Of a stretch of 45,977 nucleotides of DNA, positions 1-4,831 are shown in pieces (within the stretch, counting starts at the first letter, position 1; every line of letters begins with the position of its first letter). The DNA comes from a virus: the IMG/VR virus record IMGVR_UViG_3300032265_000714, positions 1 through 45,977 of that record; one strand, 5' to 3'. A program made the position numbers and the translations under genes. The notes under the pieces were generated by a model. The model was not told where the DNA came from. It worked only from the letters and a program-made list of their open reading frames with translations, and did no database searches.

Positions 1-42
1 CCTATCGGATGGAACTCCTCTTCTGGAGCGAAAAATGGTAGC

Positions 43-118
43 GTATTAAAGCATATTATAGGGACGGCCAAATCTATAGTCTGGTACGCATAGCGGCGTT
101 ATTAGTATGCTTTAATAC
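43..118. ncRNA. Candidate structured RNA or processing hairpin before the tRNA array
   Basis: Bases 43-58 pair with 103-118 (13 perfect pairs, then one G-U and two more pairs), closing a 44-base loop. No ORF or tRNA fits here. It lies just upstream of the promoter at 149-177, so it would belong to the preceding transcript, which enters from outside the window. Bases 1-42 hold only a small CTCC/GGAG hairpin and no recognisable gene. The long stem is directly visible; that it is an independent RNA, rather than an RNase III-type processing site or terminator, is inference. Confidence 0.4.
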
Positions 119-148
119 ACACTTTCTCAAAACTACCTGAAATAGTTG

Positions 149-177
149 TTGACATAGTCAAGAGAGAGTGTTACAAT
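149..177 (+). promoter_or_regulatory. Sigma70-type promoter of the tRNA array
   Basis: TTGACA at 149-154 and TACAAT at 172-177 are separated by 17 bases. Transcription would start about 184, two bases before tRNA-Tyr at 186, so the first tRNA needs almost no 5' trimming. Confidence 0.8.
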
Positions 178-185
178 TAAAACTT

Positions 186-270
186 GGATGTGTAGGAAAA
201 CTGGTAACCCCAGGAGACTGTAAATCTCCCGCCTCTGGCACTGTTGGTTCGACTCCAACCGCATCCACCA
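186..270 (+). tRNA. tRNA-Tyr(GUA)
   Basis: Class II tRNA with a long variable arm. The acceptor stem GGATGTG pairs with CGCATCC, the anticodon loop CTGTAAA gives GUA, the T loop is canonical and CCA is encoded. It is the first gene after the promoter at 149-177. GUA is a queuosine-target anticodon. Confidence 0.96.
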
Positions 271-275
271 AATTT

Positions 276-350
276 GGCTTCATAGTATAATGGTCAGTAC
301 GGTGGCTTGTCACGCCATTAATAGGAGTTCGATTCTCCTTGGAGCCGCCA
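276..350 (+). tRNA. tRNA-Asp(GUC)
   Basis: Cloverleaf with acceptor GGCTTCA/TGGAGCC, anticodon loop TTGTCAC (GUC), T arm with TTCGATT and encoded CCA. It follows tRNA-Tyr by five bases in the same transcript. Confidence 0.96.
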
Positions 351-355
351 AATTT

Positions 356-431
356 GCTCCGTTCGTCTATCGGTTAGGACACTCGCCTTTCACGCGGGTA
401 AGGAGGGGTTCGATTCCCCCACGGAGCACCA
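356..431 (+). tRNA. tRNA-Glu(UUC)
   Basis: Acceptor GCTCCGT/ACGGAGC, anticodon loop CTTTCAC (UUC), canonical T loop, encoded CCA. It sits five bases after tRNA-Asp. Confidence 0.96.
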
Positions 432-437
432 AACTAT

Positions 438-511
438 CGCGGGATAGAGTAACGGTAATTCAGAAGTCTCATAAGCTTCAGATGGTGGTTCGATTCCGCC
501 TCCCGCAACCA
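438..511 (+). tRNA. Initiator-like tRNA-fMet(CAU)
   Basis: Anticodon loop CTCATAA gives CAU. The acceptor stem CGCGGGA/TCCCGCA has a C1-A72 mismatch, the hallmark of bacterial initiator tRNA that permits formylation and blocks EF-Tu, and the stem resembles the initiator CGCGGG/CCCGCA. The three G-C pairs usual at the bottom of the initiator anticodon stem are absent (stem GAAGT/GCTTC), so the P-site determinant is incomplete. CCA is encoded. Assignment as initiator rests mainly on the first base pair. Confidence 0.85.
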
Positions 512-542
512 AACGTTCCAGGTGTCTCTGGATAGTGTGACC

Positions 543-652
543 CACACGATGAGAAGTACAGTGACATGTACGGGTGGTAGTCTTTGAACCGAAAGGCCGC
601 TGGCAGTGCGATAACGGTCCCTGTTTCGGGAAGCGGGTGGAAGGTTCGTGTG
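543..652 (+). ncRNA. Candidate structured RNA between tRNA-fMet and tRNA-Ile
   Basis: The 223 bases between tRNA-fMet and tRNA-Ile contain no credible ORF. CACACGA (543-549) pairs with TCGTGTG (646-652), enclosing several small hairpins such as GTACA/TGTAC near 556-571. A short GTGTG/CACAC hairpin at 535-547 competes with the outer stem. I do not recognise a known RNA family. T4 also has stable RNAs of unknown role in its tRNA cluster, which is only an analogy. Confidence 0.35.
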
Positions 653-679
653 ATGAAAGACTAATTGGTGAGTGAAAAC

Positions 680-709
680 TTGCTGACCAAATTTCTGATG
701 TACTATAAT
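680..709 (+). promoter_or_regulatory. Probable sigma70-type promoter inside the tRNA array
   Basis: TTGCTG (680-685), an 18-base gap and a consensus TATAAT (704-709) lie 25 bases before tRNA-Ile. The -35 box is weak, so this is less certain than the other promoters. Confidence 0.55.
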
Positions 710-734
710 TACCGCCGGGGGACGTCAGAGCTTT

Positions 735-811
735 GCCTCAATAGCTCATTTGGTTAGAGCACCGTCTTGATAAGGCGGGGGTGCCTAGTTCGAATCTAGG
801 TTGAGGCACCA
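735..811 (+). tRNA. tRNA-Ile(GAU)
   Basis: Acceptor GCCTCAA/TTGAGGC, anticodon loop TTGATAA (GAU), standard D and T arms, encoded CCA. Confidence 0.96.
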
Positions 812-833
812 AATTTTTAAAAGGAGAACTGTC

Positions 834-872
834 ATGGAAAGTGACAAGAGTGGCAAGATGATGGGGGTATAA
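834..872 (+). CDS. Possible 12-codon leader peptide overlapping tRNA-Lys
   Basis: An ATG at 834 is preceded by AAGGAG (821-826) at normal spacing and opens a 12-codon frame, MESDKSGKMMGV, that stops with TAA at 870-872, seven bases inside tRNA-Lys. The strong ribosome-binding site in a tRNA array is the only reason to list it. It may be a leader peptide, a decayed gene end or chance. Confidence 0.3.
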   Translation: MESDKSGKMMGV

Positions 873-937
873 CTTAACGGCTAAAGTAACTGGCTTTTAA
901 CCAGTAAATCAGAGTTCGATTCTCTGTGCCCCTACCA
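863..937 (+). tRNA. tRNA-Lys(UUU)
   Basis: Acceptor GGGGGTA/TGCCCCT (G1-U72 and one further wobble), anticodon loop CTTTTAA (UUU), T arm with TTCGATT, encoded CCA. Its last five bases also form the start of the 5' arm of the long stem at 933-951/1023-1041, so the mature 3' end and that hairpin are mutually exclusive. Confidence 0.94.
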
Positions 938-1041
938 TATGTAAACATACTTTAATCTGTAAAAAGATCAGGTTTGGTATCCCAGGAGCTCTTTGACATA
1001 GTCATAACTCTTAATACACCTTAGTGTGTTTACATATGGTA
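933..1041 (+). ncRNA. Long hairpin or structured RNA starting in the tRNA-Lys 3' end
   Basis: Bases 933-951 pair with 1023-1041 over 19 pairs (one G-U), enclosing 71 bases. The 5' arm contains the last five bases of tRNA-Lys. The loop contains TTGACATAGTCA (993-1004), identical to 12 bases of the promoter at 149-160, but lacks a good -10 box. No ORF is present. It could be an RNase III-type processing stem or a separate RNA; the sequence alone does not decide. Confidence 0.42.
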
Positions 1042-1094
1042 TTACCATTGACGCTGGAATAGACAGCTATGGCTCATGATTAATTCTGTAAACG

Positions 1095-1121
1095 ATACTA
1101 GGGTTGGGCTGTGCCTAGTAT
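1095..1121 (+). other. Small perfect hairpin in the spacer before tRNA-Met
   Basis: ATACTAGG (1095-1102) and CCTAGTAT (1114-1121) form an eight-pair stem around an 11-base loop. There is no T tract, so it is not a typical terminator. The rest of the spacer 1042-1153 holds nothing else I can identify. Confidence 0.4.
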
Positions 1122-1153
1122 ACCGGATGATTATAACACGTAACCGGTGTAAT

Positions 1154-1228
1154 GGTAATGTAGCATAATGGTAGTGCAACACCTTCATACGGTGTCCGGT
1201 GAGAGTTCGACTCCCTCCATTACCACCA
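1154..1228 (+). tRNA. tRNA-CAU (elongator Met, or Ile2 if modified)
   Basis: Acceptor GGTAATG/CATTACC is fully paired, unlike the initiator at 438. Anticodon loop TTCATAC gives CAU, and CCA is encoded. Whether C34 becomes lysidine, which would make it an AUA-reading isoleucine tRNA, cannot be read from the sequence. Confidence 0.92.
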
Positions 1229-1234
1229 AACTGT

Positions 1235-1308
1235 TGGGGGTTAGTTAAATGGTATAACCGCGGATTTTGATTCCGCTATTAAAGGTTCGATTCCTTTACC
1301 CTCTGCCA
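1235..1308 (+). tRNA. tRNA-Gln(UUG)
   Basis: Anticodon loop TTTTGAT (UUG), discriminator G and CCA. The acceptor TGGGGGT/ACCCTCT has an unpaired U1-U72, in keeping with the weak first pair preferred by glutaminyl-tRNA synthetase. Confidence 0.93.
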
Positions 1309-1314
1309 AACAAT

Positions 1315-1390
1315 GGTGTTAGTAGTGTAGTGGTCTGCACATTGCTCTGTGAAAGCGATAGTATGGGATCGTTCCCCATCTAACACCCCA
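1315..1390 (+). tRNA. tRNA-His(GUG)
   Basis: The extra G-1 (1315) opposes discriminator C73, the histidine identity pair. Acceptor GTGTTAG/CTAACAC, anticodon loop CTGTGAA (GUG), encoded CCA. Queuosine-target anticodon. Confidence 0.95.
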
Positions 1391-1397
1391 AGGATTT

Positions 1398-1482
1398 GCG
1401 ACTGTGGTGAAATAGGTAGACACAAGAGACTTAAAATCTCTCGCTCACGGGCGTGCCGGTTCGATTCCGGCCAGTCGCACCA
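1398..1482 (+). tRNA. tRNA-Leu(UAA)
   Basis: Class II tRNA: acceptor GCGACTG/CAGTCGC, anticodon loop CTTAAAA (UAA), variable-arm hairpin after the anticodon arm, T arm CCGG/CCGG and encoded CCA. Confidence 0.96.
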
Positions 1483-1543
1483 AGACAGACCCCCGCTTTG
1501 CCAGGTTGTGCGGTGAACAACTTGGCACTTTATTAAATAAAGT

Positions 1544-1793
1544 TATTAGTAGAAAGCACAAGGCATACAAGCATTTCGAAAGAACAAGTACTAAAGGACC
1601 GGAAGTCCCAAGGGAAAAGGCAATTATAAATTGCATGTGAGCCGGCTGATATAGGTGTGAGTGTTTACAGCGCAATATAACTAAGGTGCGGCAAAGGTGC
1701 TCCATGTTTGCTAGACAAATAAAGCGGAACTGTATAGTCCGGGTAGCCAAATGTTTCGAATAGGACCAAAACTTTTGGTGCTTTCTACTAATA
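1544..1793 (+). ncRNA. Candidate 250-base structured RNA closed by a perfect 16 bp stem
   Basis: Bases 1544-1559 pair perfectly with 1778-1793. Inside are further hairpins, for example GCAATT/AATTGC (1620-1634) and GGAC/GTCC (1597-1609). The 318-base gap between tRNA-Leu and tRNA-Gly has no credible protein frame. The fragment GTATAGTCC near 1733 resembles the S element of group I introns, but no matching R element or interrupted gene was found, so an intron is not claimed. The closing stem ends seven bases before tRNA-Gly. The function is unknown. Confidence 0.48.
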
Positions 1794-1800
1794 TCTTTAT

Positions 1801-1876
1801 GCGGGAGTAGCTCAGCTGGTAGAGCATTACCTTGCCAAGGTAAATGTCGCGAGTTCGAACCTCGTCTCCCGCTCCA
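1801..1876 (+). tRNA. tRNA-Gly(GCC)
   Basis: Acceptor GCGGGAG/CTCCCGC, anticodon loop TTGCCAA (GCC), canonical D and T arms, encoded CCA. Confidence 0.96.
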
Positions 1877-1931
1877 AACAACACGGCCACCGTCTCTGCA
1901 ACATAGTTGTACACGGTGGTTTTTCTTTTAC

Positions 1932-2009
1932 ACCCCCATGGACAAATTGGTAAAGTCGCTTCTCTCAAAAGGAAGAGGTCTCTCTGTTCGAATCAGAGTG
2001 GGGGTACCA
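1932..2009 (+). tRNA. Atypical tRNA with CAA anticodon (Leu-type, but short variable arm)
   Basis: Acceptor ACCCCCA/TGGGGGT, T arm CTCTG/CAGAG with loop TTCGAAT, and encoded CCA are sound. The anticodon stem CTTCT/GGAAG presents CTCAAAA, that is CAA (leucine UUG). The variable region is only six bases, whereas bacterial tRNA-Leu is class II with a long arm. The first pair is A-U. Charging identity is therefore uncertain. Confidence 0.75.
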
Positions 2010-2011
2010 AT

Positions 2012-2103
2012 GCCAGCGAGACTTGGTAGTCAGAGAGGTTTTATAAACCTTTTAGCGCCAGATTAGCGTTCTTGAGAGGGTTCGATTCCCTCCGCTGGTA
2101 CCA
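2012..2103 (+). tRNA. Atypical class II tRNA-like gene with apparent UAU anticodon
   Basis: Acceptor GCCAGCG/CGCTGGT, T stem GAGGG/CCCTC with loop TTCGATT, and encoded CCA fit a tRNA. The anticodon stem GAGGT/ACCTT presents TTTATAA, giving UAU (isoleucine AUA). A 24-base variable region with a GCGC/GCGT stem makes it class II, which is normal for Leu, Ser and Tyr but not Ile, and the D loop is very short. It starts two bases after the previous tRNA. It could be a re-coded Leu/Ser-type tRNA or a decaying copy. Confidence 0.65.
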
Positions 2104-2104
2104 G

Positions 2105-2180
2105 GCAACTTTAGCTGATGTGGTCATAGCGGCGGTCTGAAGAACCGTTGAACCAGGTTCGATTCCTGGAGGTTGCACCA
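2105..2180 (+). tRNA. tRNA-Phe(GAA)
   Basis: Acceptor GCAACTT/AGGTTGC, anticodon loop CTGAAGA (GAA), T stem CCAGG/CCTGG, encoded CCA. It begins one base after the preceding tRNA-like gene. Confidence 0.95.
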
Positions 2181-2185
2181 AATAA

Positions 2186-2260
2186 CTGGCGTTAGTATAA
2201 TGGATAATACAGTGGTCTTCTACACCACGAATATGGGTTCGATTCCTGTACGCCGGGCCA
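2186..2260 (+). tRNA. tRNA-Arg(UCU)
   Basis: Acceptor CTGGCGT/ACGCCGG, anticodon loop CTTCTAC (UCU), discriminator G, encoded CCA. The 5' base is C, less usual than G. Confidence 0.94.
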
Positions 2261-2266
2261 TACAAT

Positions 2267-2343
2267 CGGTCCTTAACTCAATTGGATAGAGTGCCAGTCT
2301 TCGAAACTGGAAGTTGGGAGTTCGAATCTCTCAGGGCCGGCCA
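2267..2343 (+). tRNA. tRNA-Arg(UCG)
   Basis: Acceptor CGGTCCT/AGGGCCG, anticodon stem CCAGT/ACTGG with loop CTTCGAA (UCG), discriminator G, encoded CCA. Its last 13 bases are overlapped on the other strand by the stop end of the gene at 2331-3104. Confidence 0.94.
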
Positions 2344-3104
2344 TTTAAAATTTGCATTTCTTTTAATTTAGGAATTAAAATTTCCGTAGTCCATTGTAAA
2401 TGACAATCTTGGTTAGGATGCATATTATCCGATGCTAACTTTTTAGTAAAATAAGCATACTCTCCTAGATACTGCTCGTGACGTAAGTCAAGCCAATTAA
2501 CTTTATTTTGAGTAAGTCCTATTCTTGCTAATTCAGCAGTATAGTAATATTCATGTTGAGGAGTCCATTCTGAATTATGTTTAATAAGGTCGGACCCGTT
2601 CAGATAATCTAAAAATATCGTTTGAAAAAAAATAAATTTGTTAGCTAACAAGTAAGCAATAGTTGATTCGACGTAAGTCCACGTTTCAAAAGTATGTGCA
2701 GACCTGTTGTAATTTGACAGTACTACAGTATTCTTATATACTTCCTCCCTAACAAGAGGATGTGACATATCTAACTTGCCGTAGAAGTCAATATTAGTTA
2801 CCGCTCGATTGTATTGATCGTACTCATACTTGTAAATTGATGTATCAGCATAGCTAGAGTTAAATTCGATAATTTGATGGCGACGCATAGGATGCGACCA
2901 CATTATTCCAATTAGTGTTGTTTCGGGATCTACATTATTTTTTGTAAGATATGACAACAACGAAAATAAAATATGCCTATTACCAACACCGGGTACTGCA
3001 AGGTTTACCAATTCTAAATTATATTTAGAAGCTAATACGTATGCCCAGCTTCCTGAATTTTCTGTGTAACTGCAACCTGAAACGATTAGTGTTTTATATT
3101 TCAT
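2331..3104 (-). CDS. SGNH/GDSL-hydrolase-like protein
   Basis: 257 residues from the chosen start. The N-terminal beta strand leads into GCSYT (residues 10-14), the nucleophile block of SGNH-fold esterases. PGVGN (38-42) fits block II with its Gly and Asn, and a C-terminal DNMHP segment supplies the Asp/His pair, so all four blocks seem present. The ATG at 3104 is preferred over in-frame starts further upstream because the paralogue at 7990 also begins just before its GCS motif. Neither start has a good ribosome-binding site. It is the only protein gene on the minus strand within the tRNA array, and its stop codon lies inside tRNA-Arg(UCG). The substrate is unknown; sugar or lipid deacylation would be typical of the fold. 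Confidence 0.7.
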   Translation of the reverse strand: MKYKTLIVSGCSYTENSGSWAYVLASKYNLELVNLAVPGVGNRHILFSLLSYLTKNNVDPETTLIGIMWSHPMRRHQIIEFNSSYADTSIYKYEYDQYNRAVTNIDFYGKLDMSHPLVREEVYKNTVVLSNYNRSAHTFETWTYVESTIAYLLANKFIFFQTIFLDYLNGSDLIKHNSEWTPQHEYYYTAELARIGLTQNKVNWLDLRHEQYLGEYAYFTKKLASDNMHPNQDCHLQWTTEILIPKLKEMQILNGRP

Positions 3105-3130
3105 AATGATATTTAACATCAATATAAAGG

Positions 3131-3159
3131 TTGACATTTACTTGTGATAGCTATATAAT
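3131..3159 (+). promoter_or_regulatory. Consensus sigma70 promoter before tRNA-Leu(UAG)
   Basis: TTGACA (3131-3136), 17 bases, TATAAT (3154-3159): a full consensus. It restarts the tRNA transcript after the minus-strand gene, with a predicted start near 3166 and tRNA-Leu at 3178. Confidence 0.9.
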
Positions 3160-3177
3160 AACAATATAAAGAAATAT

Positions 3178-3260
3178 GCCCCGATGGTGGAATTGGTAGA
3201 CACGCTGGTCTTAGAAGCCAGTACTTCGGTGTGCGAGTTCGAGTCTCGCTTGGGGCACCA
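3178..3260 (+). tRNA. tRNA-Leu(UAG)
   Basis: Class II tRNA: acceptor GCCCCGA/TTGGGGC, anticodon stem CTGGT/GCCAG with loop CTTAGAA (UAG), variable-arm hairpin, encoded CCA. Confidence 0.95.
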
Positions 3261-3273
3261 TATTTCCCGGAAC

Positions 3274-3458
3274 TACTGGCCGTAACCTAAGTAGCGTAAT
3301 TACAGTAACGAGAACTGTACGGTGCATTGGATCTACCGCAAGGCCTTCCTTAGAGGCGACTTGAGAAATCACAAAGGCAGAGCACATACTGTCTAAATGG
3401 AAAAATGCGGTACGGACACCACGCCCAGTCTAGGGCCTTCGGGAGAGGGTAGCTAGAC
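3274..3458 (+). ncRNA. Candidate structured RNA spacer after tRNA-Leu(UAG)
   Basis: No ORF fits between tRNA-Leu and tRNA-Ser. Successive hairpins are visible: CTACT/AGTAG near 3275-3295, TACAGT/ACTGTA (3301-3319) and GTCTAG/CTAGAC (3428-3458). The last abuts the 20 bp stem described separately. I do not recognise the RNA and its ends are approximate. Confidence 0.33.
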
Positions 3459-3553
3459 ACTTTTATCAAGTACACTTAACCAACACCTAGTGCGGGTAGC
3501 AAGGACAGGGCACCATCGTTTAGAAAAAGCCATGAGTGTATTTGATAAAAGTG
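3458..3553 (+). ncRNA. 20 bp long-range stem ending on base 1 of tRNA-Ser(UGA)
   Basis: Bases 3458-3477 pair with 3534-3553 without a mismatch (two G-U pairs), around a 56-base loop. The last paired base, 3553, is also the first base of tRNA-Ser(UGA), so the helix would be coaxial with, or compete with, the tRNA acceptor stem. Long uninterrupted duplexes are RNase III substrates, so a precursor-processing role is plausible. A regulatory RNA is an alternative. Confidence 0.45.
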
Positions 3554-3642
3554 GAAATGTGGCAGAGTCCGGTTTATTGCAACAGTCTTGAAAACTGTCG
3601 TGTCGAAAGGCACCGTGAGTTCGAATCTCACCGTTTCCGCCA
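3553..3642 (+). tRNA. tRNA-Ser(UGA)
   Basis: Class II tRNA: acceptor GGAAATG/CGTTTCC, anticodon stem ACAGT/ACTGT with loop CTTGAAA (UGA), long variable arm, discriminator G, encoded CCA. Confidence 0.95.
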
Positions 3643-3647
3643 AGTTA

Positions 3648-3758
3648 TGCTTGCTGAGTAGCTACACTGGAACACCGAAATACTTGTCAATGTCGACCAT
3701 GTACAAGGACCGGCCAGGAAGAGTAGGGCTATCGTGGATTCAAGCGCCACAGCGAGCA
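3648..3758 (+). ncRNA. Candidate structured RNA between tRNA-Ser and tRNA-Trp
   Basis: TGCTTGCTG (3648-3656) pairs with CAGCGAGCA (3750-3758), nine pairs with one G-U, enclosing 93 bases that include a CTTGT/ACAAG hairpin. It starts five bases after tRNA-Ser and ends nine bases before tRNA-Trp. It has the same plan as the element at 543-652 (short closing stem, enclosed length about 95). Confidence 0.38.
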
Positions 3759-3767
3759 CCGTTGTAA

Positions 3768-3841
3768 GTCTCATTAGTATAATGGCAGTATAGCGGTCTC
3801 CAAAACCGTTGGTCGGGGTTCGAGTCCCTGGTGGGACGCCA
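3768..3841 (+). tRNA. tRNA-Trp(CCA)
   Basis: Acceptor GTCTCAT/GTGGGAC (two wobble pairs), anticodon stem GCGGT/ACCGT with loop CTCCAAA (CCA), T loop TTCGAGT, discriminator G, encoded CCA. Confidence 0.94.
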
Positions 3842-3857
3842 CTTAAAGGAAAGCTGT

Positions 3858-3998
3858 ATGACACGTAAAGAAACGTTAGACAAGGCATACGGTAACGTGC
3901 CTAAAGAAGTTGGGTTTAGCATAGTATGGGATTTCCTGCCAACTTGGCGTGGTGTTAAATACTATTGGCATAAATTAATACGTAAGGTAACAAGATAG
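3858..3998 (+). CDS. 46-residue basic protein of unknown function
   Basis: An ATG follows AAAGGA (3845-3850) at good spacing and opens a 46-codon frame between tRNA-Trp and tRNA-Ser(GCU). The product is rich in Lys, Arg and Trp: a Lys/Glu-rich start, a central hydrophobic GFSIVWDFLPTW stretch (residues 19-30) and a basic end (KLIRKVTR). It could be a small membrane-associated or nucleic-acid-binding protein. I recognise no family. Clear ribosome-binding site, biased composition and fit between two tRNAs support it as real. Confidence 0.6.
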   Translation: MTRKETLDKAYGNVPKEVGFSIVWDFLPTWRGVKYYWHKLIRKVTR

Positions 3999-4003
3999 AA
4001 CAT

Positions 4004-4093
4004 GGAGCGGTGGCCGAACGGTAAGGCAGCGGATTGCTAATCCGTACAACGTGTTAAAGCGTTGACTGGGTTCGACTCCCAGTCGCTCCGCCA
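4004..4093 (+). tRNA. tRNA-Ser(GCU)
   Basis: Class II tRNA: acceptor GGAGCGG/TCGCTCC, anticodon stem GCGGA/TCCGT with loop TTGCTAA (GCU), variable arm ACGTGTTAAAGCGT, discriminator G, encoded CCA. It lies five bases after the stop of the 46-residue gene and six before the next start codon. Confidence 0.95.
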
Positions 4094-4099
4094 AATATT

Positions 4100-4831
4100 A
4101 TGAAAACATATACTGTTGAAACATATGACAATTTGATAGAAGATACACTTCAACAACAAGTTTGGGACTACATACAGAACCAAAGTTTTCATTCAACTAG
4201 AAAAGATGTACCATATCCTAAACCAGGAAGTATTATTTGGTACAAGCCTATAGACGGCAAAAAGGAATATTTAGATGATTCAATTCCTAGCGTAAACAAC
4301 CAGTACATGCATCGTTGTGTATTTGGTAATAACGAACAGGATTTAGAACAGCATACTCCTATCAAAGATTTATGGAATGCTATTAATAGTAGATTAGGCA
4401 ATCGCTGGACCATAGATGGTGATCCAGAAGGTATTGCAGATCGCATAAATCATACTGCTCGTGTTTATGTAAATGCACAACCAGATGAAACAATTAAACG
4501 TAGTCATGGTATTCATCGTGATACGGTAGATTTGATTACAGGTACAAATTATACATTACTTTATTTTGCTAATCCAGAATGGTATCCCACATGGATGGCT
4601 GAGAATATTTTTTACAGTGATGACGACACGACTGGCGATACACAACAGTTTCAAAAAGGCCGAGGACAATGCCGTTACTTTAATGTAGGCTGGCCATTTG
4701 CCACAATTAGTCCATTGCCAGGTCGTGTAGTATTATATGATGGCAGAGCATTACATACAACTAAACCAACAGCACCGTGGGCAACTGCCATGCGTTATGC
4801 TGTAGTTTTTAGAATTAAAAAGAAACAATGA
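4100..4831 (+). CDS. Fe(II)/2-oxoglutarate-dependent oxygenase-like protein
   Basis: 243 residues. The metal facial triad of the double-stranded beta-helix oxygenases is visible: H139-R140-D141 in GIHRDTVD, distal H219 in DGRALHTT, and a likely 2-oxoglutarate-binding R232 in MRYAVVFRI. Spacing and length fit the prolyl-hydroxylase/2OG-FeII family. It would hydroxylate an unknown protein, sugar or small-molecule substrate in the cytoplasm. It starts six bases after tRNA-Ser and its stop overlaps the radical SAM gene start (ATGA at 4828), so the two are translationally coupled, suggesting consecutive steps. Confidence 0.8.
   Translation: MKTYTVETYDNLIEDTLQQQVWDYIQNQSFHSTRKDVPYPKPGSIIWYKPIDGKKEYLDDSIPSVNNQYMHRCVFGNNEQDLEQHTPIKDLWNAINSRLGNRWTIDGDPEGIADRINHTARVYVNAQPDETIKRSHGIHRDTVDLITGTNYTLLYFANPEWYPTWMAENIFYSDDDTTGDTQQFQKGRGQCRYFNVGWPFATISPLPGRVVLYDGRALHTTKPTAPWATAMRYAVVFRIKKKQ

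Noticed and set aside
290-535. Open frames across the tRNA array (also 1445-2265 and 3628-3922 on the minus strand)
   Set aside because: They consist of tRNA genes read through in other frames; no ribosome-binding sites and no protein-like composition.
993-1020. Possible promoter TTGACATAGTCA inside the 933-1041 stem
   Set aside because: The -35 box is perfect and matches the array promoter, but no acceptable -10 hexamer lies 16-18 bases downstream.
1490-1800. Group I intron in the Leu-Gly tRNA gap
   Set aside because: Only an S-like GTATAGTCC is seen; no convincing R element, no P1 target and no interrupted gene, as both flanking tRNAs are whole.
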